Part shown: positions 33,521-36,835 of the stretch, one piece after another
Layout of the letters: the number at the start of each line of letters is the position of its first letter
Position numbering within the stretch: the first letter of the stretch is position 1
DNA from: Sperchopsis tessellata
Lineage: Eukaryota > Arthropoda > Insecta > Coleoptera > Hydrophilidae
Direction: 5' to 3'
Assembly (NCBI GenBank): GCA_033557685.1
Contig: JAWQRN010000131.1
Location: 1-36,835, forward strand
DNA length: 36,835 nucleotides
Notes under the pieces: generated by a model
Seen by the model: only the letters and a program-made list of their open reading frames with translations
The model's database searches: none
What the model was told of the DNA's origin: nothing
Made by a program: the position numbers and the translations under genes

Positions 33521-33783
33521 CCATACCGTGCTAAGTAATTGAATAACCCTTTTTACCGAGCAAAGATCTTATTTAATATACTCCTTGTGAGTATCATAGA
33601 ACTTGAAACATAGTATGCATTCAAGAAGGCACAGTTTATTCTATGACGGAAATTGAGTCATATATATATTTTTTTCGTTTTGATTTATTGACATTCAAGT
33701 TTTGGTGTTGTAGAGCAAGTCACTTTCGTTTGTGTATAGTGATTGTTGTGTTAATTTTGTTGTATATTTATTTGATTCTTGGT

Positions 33784-33849
33784 ATGTATATATATATATA
33801 TATATATACATATATATATACATACATATATATATATATAAATATATAT

Positions 33850-33901
<52 letters not shown>
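33784..33901. repeat. TA/TACA compound microsatellite
   Basis: About 118 bp of TA repeats interspersed with TACATACA units. It gives rise to spurious Tyr/Ile-rich open frames on both strands. Confidence 0.95.
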
Positions 33902-33904
<3 letters not shown>

Positions 33905-34002
33905 AATGTTTGTAATTGTCCATGCATTTATACTTTGAACCCTTATTCGTGCCCAAAATGTACGTGTTTGTTTTGAGTCATATAGATTATATGTTGAAAA
34001 AT

Positions 34003-34023
34003 AAAGTATTATTATTATTATTA
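34003..34023 (+). repeat. (TTA)n tail of a LINE
   Basis: AAATAAAGTATTATTATTAT at about 33999-34020 runs into further TTA units. Short trinucleotide tails of this kind end CR1/Jockey-like LINEs and fit the 3' end of the remnant at 32591-33520. Confidence 0.5.
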
Positions 34024-34059
34024 ATAGGACGAAATGTAATGTTTCAGATCTGTAAATGA

Positions 34060-34400
34060 CTGTTTTTATAAAATAAAAAACACAAGAGTACAGGGTAGAG
34101 CAATGTCGTGGTCTGGAACAGAGAATCAGAAATGGAAACATTAAAGTAATTAAAATTGGAATTACCCATGGGACACTACTGGGTCCTCTCCTGTTTCTGA
34201 TTTGTATCAATGATCTATGCAAGGTAATACTTCAGCATAAAATTGTATTTGAATTGAATCAGCGTGGGAAACAATGTTTTTGTTTTGCTTTACTTAAAAT
34301 AAAAGATTGGTGGGATTGTAACATGCTATTGCTCAATGCGGCATAACCTAATTTAAAACATTTCTCTCCACCTGAAACTTAATAAAACTAAATTAATGGT
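34060..34400 (+). pseudogene. Second LINE reverse transcriptase fragment
   Basis: Plus-strand ITHGTLLGPLLFLICINDLC is the GVPQGSxLGPLLFLxYINDL box of a LINE, followed by IKDWWDCNMLLLNAA, matching the WxxxNxLxLNxxKTK box. It lies just after the first LINE's tail and is a separate fragment. Confidence 0.65.
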
Positions 34401-34979
34401 GTATAATAGTCTTGTGCAGCATTGTATAATAATTCATGGGACAATATATAAATATCACAAAACTATATATTTAAAACAATGTTTAAATACACCATTGCCT
34501 AGGAACGTAGGCCAGCTATAAGTTTTATCGTGTCAATTTGAGACAACTTTGGTATCATTTTTTATATGTTAATATAGACCTTAATATTTTCAGTGAACTT
34601 TAGGTTAGTTTCAAAATTTAGCAATGGAATGTCAGTTTATAATAAAATGAAGTTGCAGCTAAATAAAGACTTCAGATATATTTCACAAATCAAAGTATTA
34701 TACCTGACCTAACCAGGAAGAAATGAGGATGTACGTGACTACGTGAGCAGATGTTCATCTCAAGGACAGCAGTTCTTTCTCGGAATTCTTGACTTCTATT
34801 CGTTTACGTAAGAAAATATATTTACTCAGATATAACTTAAAAATATGTAAGTAAATTGCAGTCAAATAAACAAAGTGTTAAATCTATTATTTTGCAATGT
34901 TCCTATGGTGAAGTTAGTGAACTTAACGTGAAAGTGCCAAACTAGCTTTGCAGTAAGTGATCGTTTTTTTTTTTGAAAA

Positions 34980-36070
34980 AAGTAAGAATTCTAACTTAGA
35001 GATGAGAAATCCCATTCCAAAATTAAAGGCTTTGTACCAAGAATGGAGTCAACTACAAAAACACTGAAGCTCATAAGAAAAGAGATTGTGAATTTAATCT
35101 CTAGGATCTTTTTGACATTATACATGCTAACGCTTTGGACATGATATTGAATAACATAAGCAGTTTGTTATTTATCAAAGGTTAAAATGACGGCTAGGAT
35201 TTTTGTATGGAATCGAATACGATAAACTTGAAAGAGAAAGAAGATCTGCGGAGTGAGAAGAGACAGCCTTGATGAGAAAAGAGTGAAGCGATCGTGAAAC
35301 TGAACAACTAAGTGAGTAATGTATAAAAGTACATTCAATCGTCCAATACTGATAATGTAATTATGAAGCACTTCGACAACACCAAATTGCATGCTGCTGT
35401 TGGGTTGGGATGGTAAATTATTTCCAGGGTTAAAAGGTAACCTGAGCGTAGATATGCTTCCTGCGATTCTTTCAAATAGCAATACTAAACAACTTATCGG
35501 AGTGCCTTTATTGAAATCTGGGACTAGATAGAGCAGGCATCTGCTCTTTGTGAAACCCTTGTTGAATGGGGTCACCAGAATTATTTAATTTTCGATACAA
35601 CAGCATCGAATACTGGAAGTTTTAGAGGTGCGTGCGTTTTGATAGATTTTTTTTTTAGAAAACATATATATGAAATCATTCTTAGAAGATATTTCGAGGA
35701 AACGATGGGTATAAGTATAGGTCCGACTGTATTAATTTTTGAAAAATCTCAAAAAGCTTGGTCTAGAATCAACTTTCATAATTTCTGATCCGGGATTAAA
35801 AACGAAAACCGCACGGGACGTTTTATCAGGGCGATATATCTCGAATTCTTGATTTTATTATATGGGATGAATGGCACTGCAAAAAGAGAATACGATATGT
35901 TATACATATATTTCTCTTGTCAGTGTGTACGTTACAGCATGGTTTTGTAGGCCTTCTGCTGCCAAAGCACTGTATCTGGATTTCAGTATTCTTTCAAAAT
36001 TTTTTGAATATCAAGCTCTCGATCGTGAAATCTATCATATTTCTTTACAAAAACTAAGCAATCATGTATA
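34980..36070 (+). pseudogene. Decayed insect repeat-family ORF with TTASNTG motif
   Basis: Plus-strand frames in order: VNLISRIFLTLYMLTLWT-like scraps near 35090, then ALCETLVEWGHQNYLIFDTT joined to ASNTGSFRGACVLID near 35540-35650, FFRKHIYEIILRRYFEETMG near 35650-35710, KAWSRINFHNF near 35755, and a tail in the frame 35871-36071. I recall a family of uncharacterised insect proteins with VFDTTASNTGxxxGACVLLE, apparently multicopy and transposase-like, but cannot place it in a named superfamily. Several stops make this copy a pseudogene. The opposite-strand open frame at 35575-35168 is treated as a shadow. Confidence 0.5.
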
Positions 36071-36835
36071 GTATTTGAGCCTTGAAGTTGTTGCATTAGC
36101 TTTCTTTAATCAAAATTTCTCATTTAAATCGAAAATAAAAATGGTCACTGCTTTGAATCGCGAAACAGAATCATAAAACGAAAATGAGAAGTAAATAATA
36201 ATACAAATCGATAAAACTCCAGAACCGTCAACGTGGCACATAAATTAGTTTTTTAAAAGGTCTGAAATTAGTAAATAAATAAGTTTTAAATGATTTGGCT
36301 AGGAATAGGGTCAAGCTTATGAAAGATTATAATAAATTATTTACAAAAAACGAGCAACGGAAATAGTATGTGCCTCAGATTGTAAATGATTATCGCCGAC
36401 TGTTTCTAGCCTATAAAAATGACACTTTAAAGAAGTGATTTTCACATTTGAGAAAAAGTAGTAAATAAAAATATGTACAATTTTAAAAGTTCTACAAATT
36501 TTGTATTATACTATTTCGGCATATAATTAATATTTCGCAAGATTTTATTATTTTTACGATATTCAAGTGTCCCTTTGTCTGATAGAACTGAACAGTTACA
36601 CAGATTAAATCTTTATAAAATGGAACCAAACTGGGGTTAGCGAGAATAAAATTCAAACTGAAAATTAAATCCACCATAATATAGTATTCTTAAGACTAAG
36701 AAGCAGTAATCCTAAAATGATTTTACGTTAGTATATAATACACTTGTCCTTTTGTCGCTTAAAATAACTAATTGTTTAAAAACTTTGTACATTGTTTTTC
36801 AATGCAAACACCTACCTTCTTCCAGTTTATTTATA
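36071..36835. other. Right end of window, nothing seen
   Basis: AT-rich sequence with no recognised coding, repeat or regulatory signal. Confidence 0.5.

Noticed and set aside
33695..34222. 175-codon minus-strand open frame rich in Tyr and Ile
   Set aside because: Most of it is translation of the TA/TACA microsatellite, and the rest is antisense to a LINE fragment.
35168..35575. 135-codon minus-strand open frame
   Set aside because: It is antisense to the plus-strand repeat-family remnant and shows no domain or good start context.
1..36835. CRISPR arrays, operons or phage-like defence systems
   Set aside because: No regularly spaced repeats or prokaryotic gene organisation. The window is eukaryotic, with introns and eukaryotic transposons.

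Overview
The window looks like nuclear DNA from an AT-rich insect. It contains spliced genes with GTAAGT/GTGAGA-type donors, long TA microsatellites and a dense load of decayed transposons of types usual in arthropods (mariner, Tigger/pogo, hAT, Penelope-like, BEL/Pao and several LINE families). I cannot name the order or species. No prokaryotic features, tRNAs, rRNAs or CRISPR arrays were seen.

Only two host genes are well supported. The larger is the 5' part of the spastizin gene (ZFYVE26) on the minus strand. Three phase-0 exons (15284-13968, 5687-4485, 4353-3949) encode about 975 residues. They align, from memory of the family, with the human protein from its N-terminal arm through the conserved SPPESL block and into the helical region before the FYVE domain. 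The rest, including FYVE, lies off the left edge. Intron 1 is about 8.3 kb. Inside it, on the opposite strand, sits a second gene (7718-10519, four coding exons, 343 residues). It encodes an unrecognised type I membrane protein with an N-terminal signal-like segment, six N-glycosylation sequons, one membrane segment and a cysteine-rich cytosolic start. The ZFYVE26 promoter probably lies around 15450-15500.

Everything else is mobile-element debris. From left to right: Tigger/pogo (319-1020), mariner (2320-2790) and a LINE (2980-3700). Within the big ZFYVE26 intron are LINE fragments (7420-7605 and 9300-10260), a nearly whole Mos1-like mariner with terminal repeats (10995-12180), a Penelope-type GIY-YIG fragment (12560-13105) and a CR1-like LINE (13300-13676). 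Upstream of ZFYVE26 come two head-to-tail Penelope-like elements (17250-20300), one of them split by a small hAT-like element with terminal repeats and an 8-bp target duplication (18766-19479). They are followed by an internally deleted BEL/Pao element with both LTRs (20341-21719), a degraded SCAND3/ZBED-like hAT with matching ends (23360-26096), a second possible hAT (26218-27539), a Penelope 3' end (27755-28060), another SCAND3/ZBED-like hAT fragment (30370-31300), LINE remnants (31790-34400) and a decayed insect repeat family with a TTASNTG motif (34980-36070).

No operon-like or defence-like system is present. The most useful leads are the nested, unnamed membrane-protein gene, the layered hAT-in-Penelope insertion, and a recurring CGAAAC-containing hairpin tag that may be the decayed ribozyme region of Penelope-like elements.
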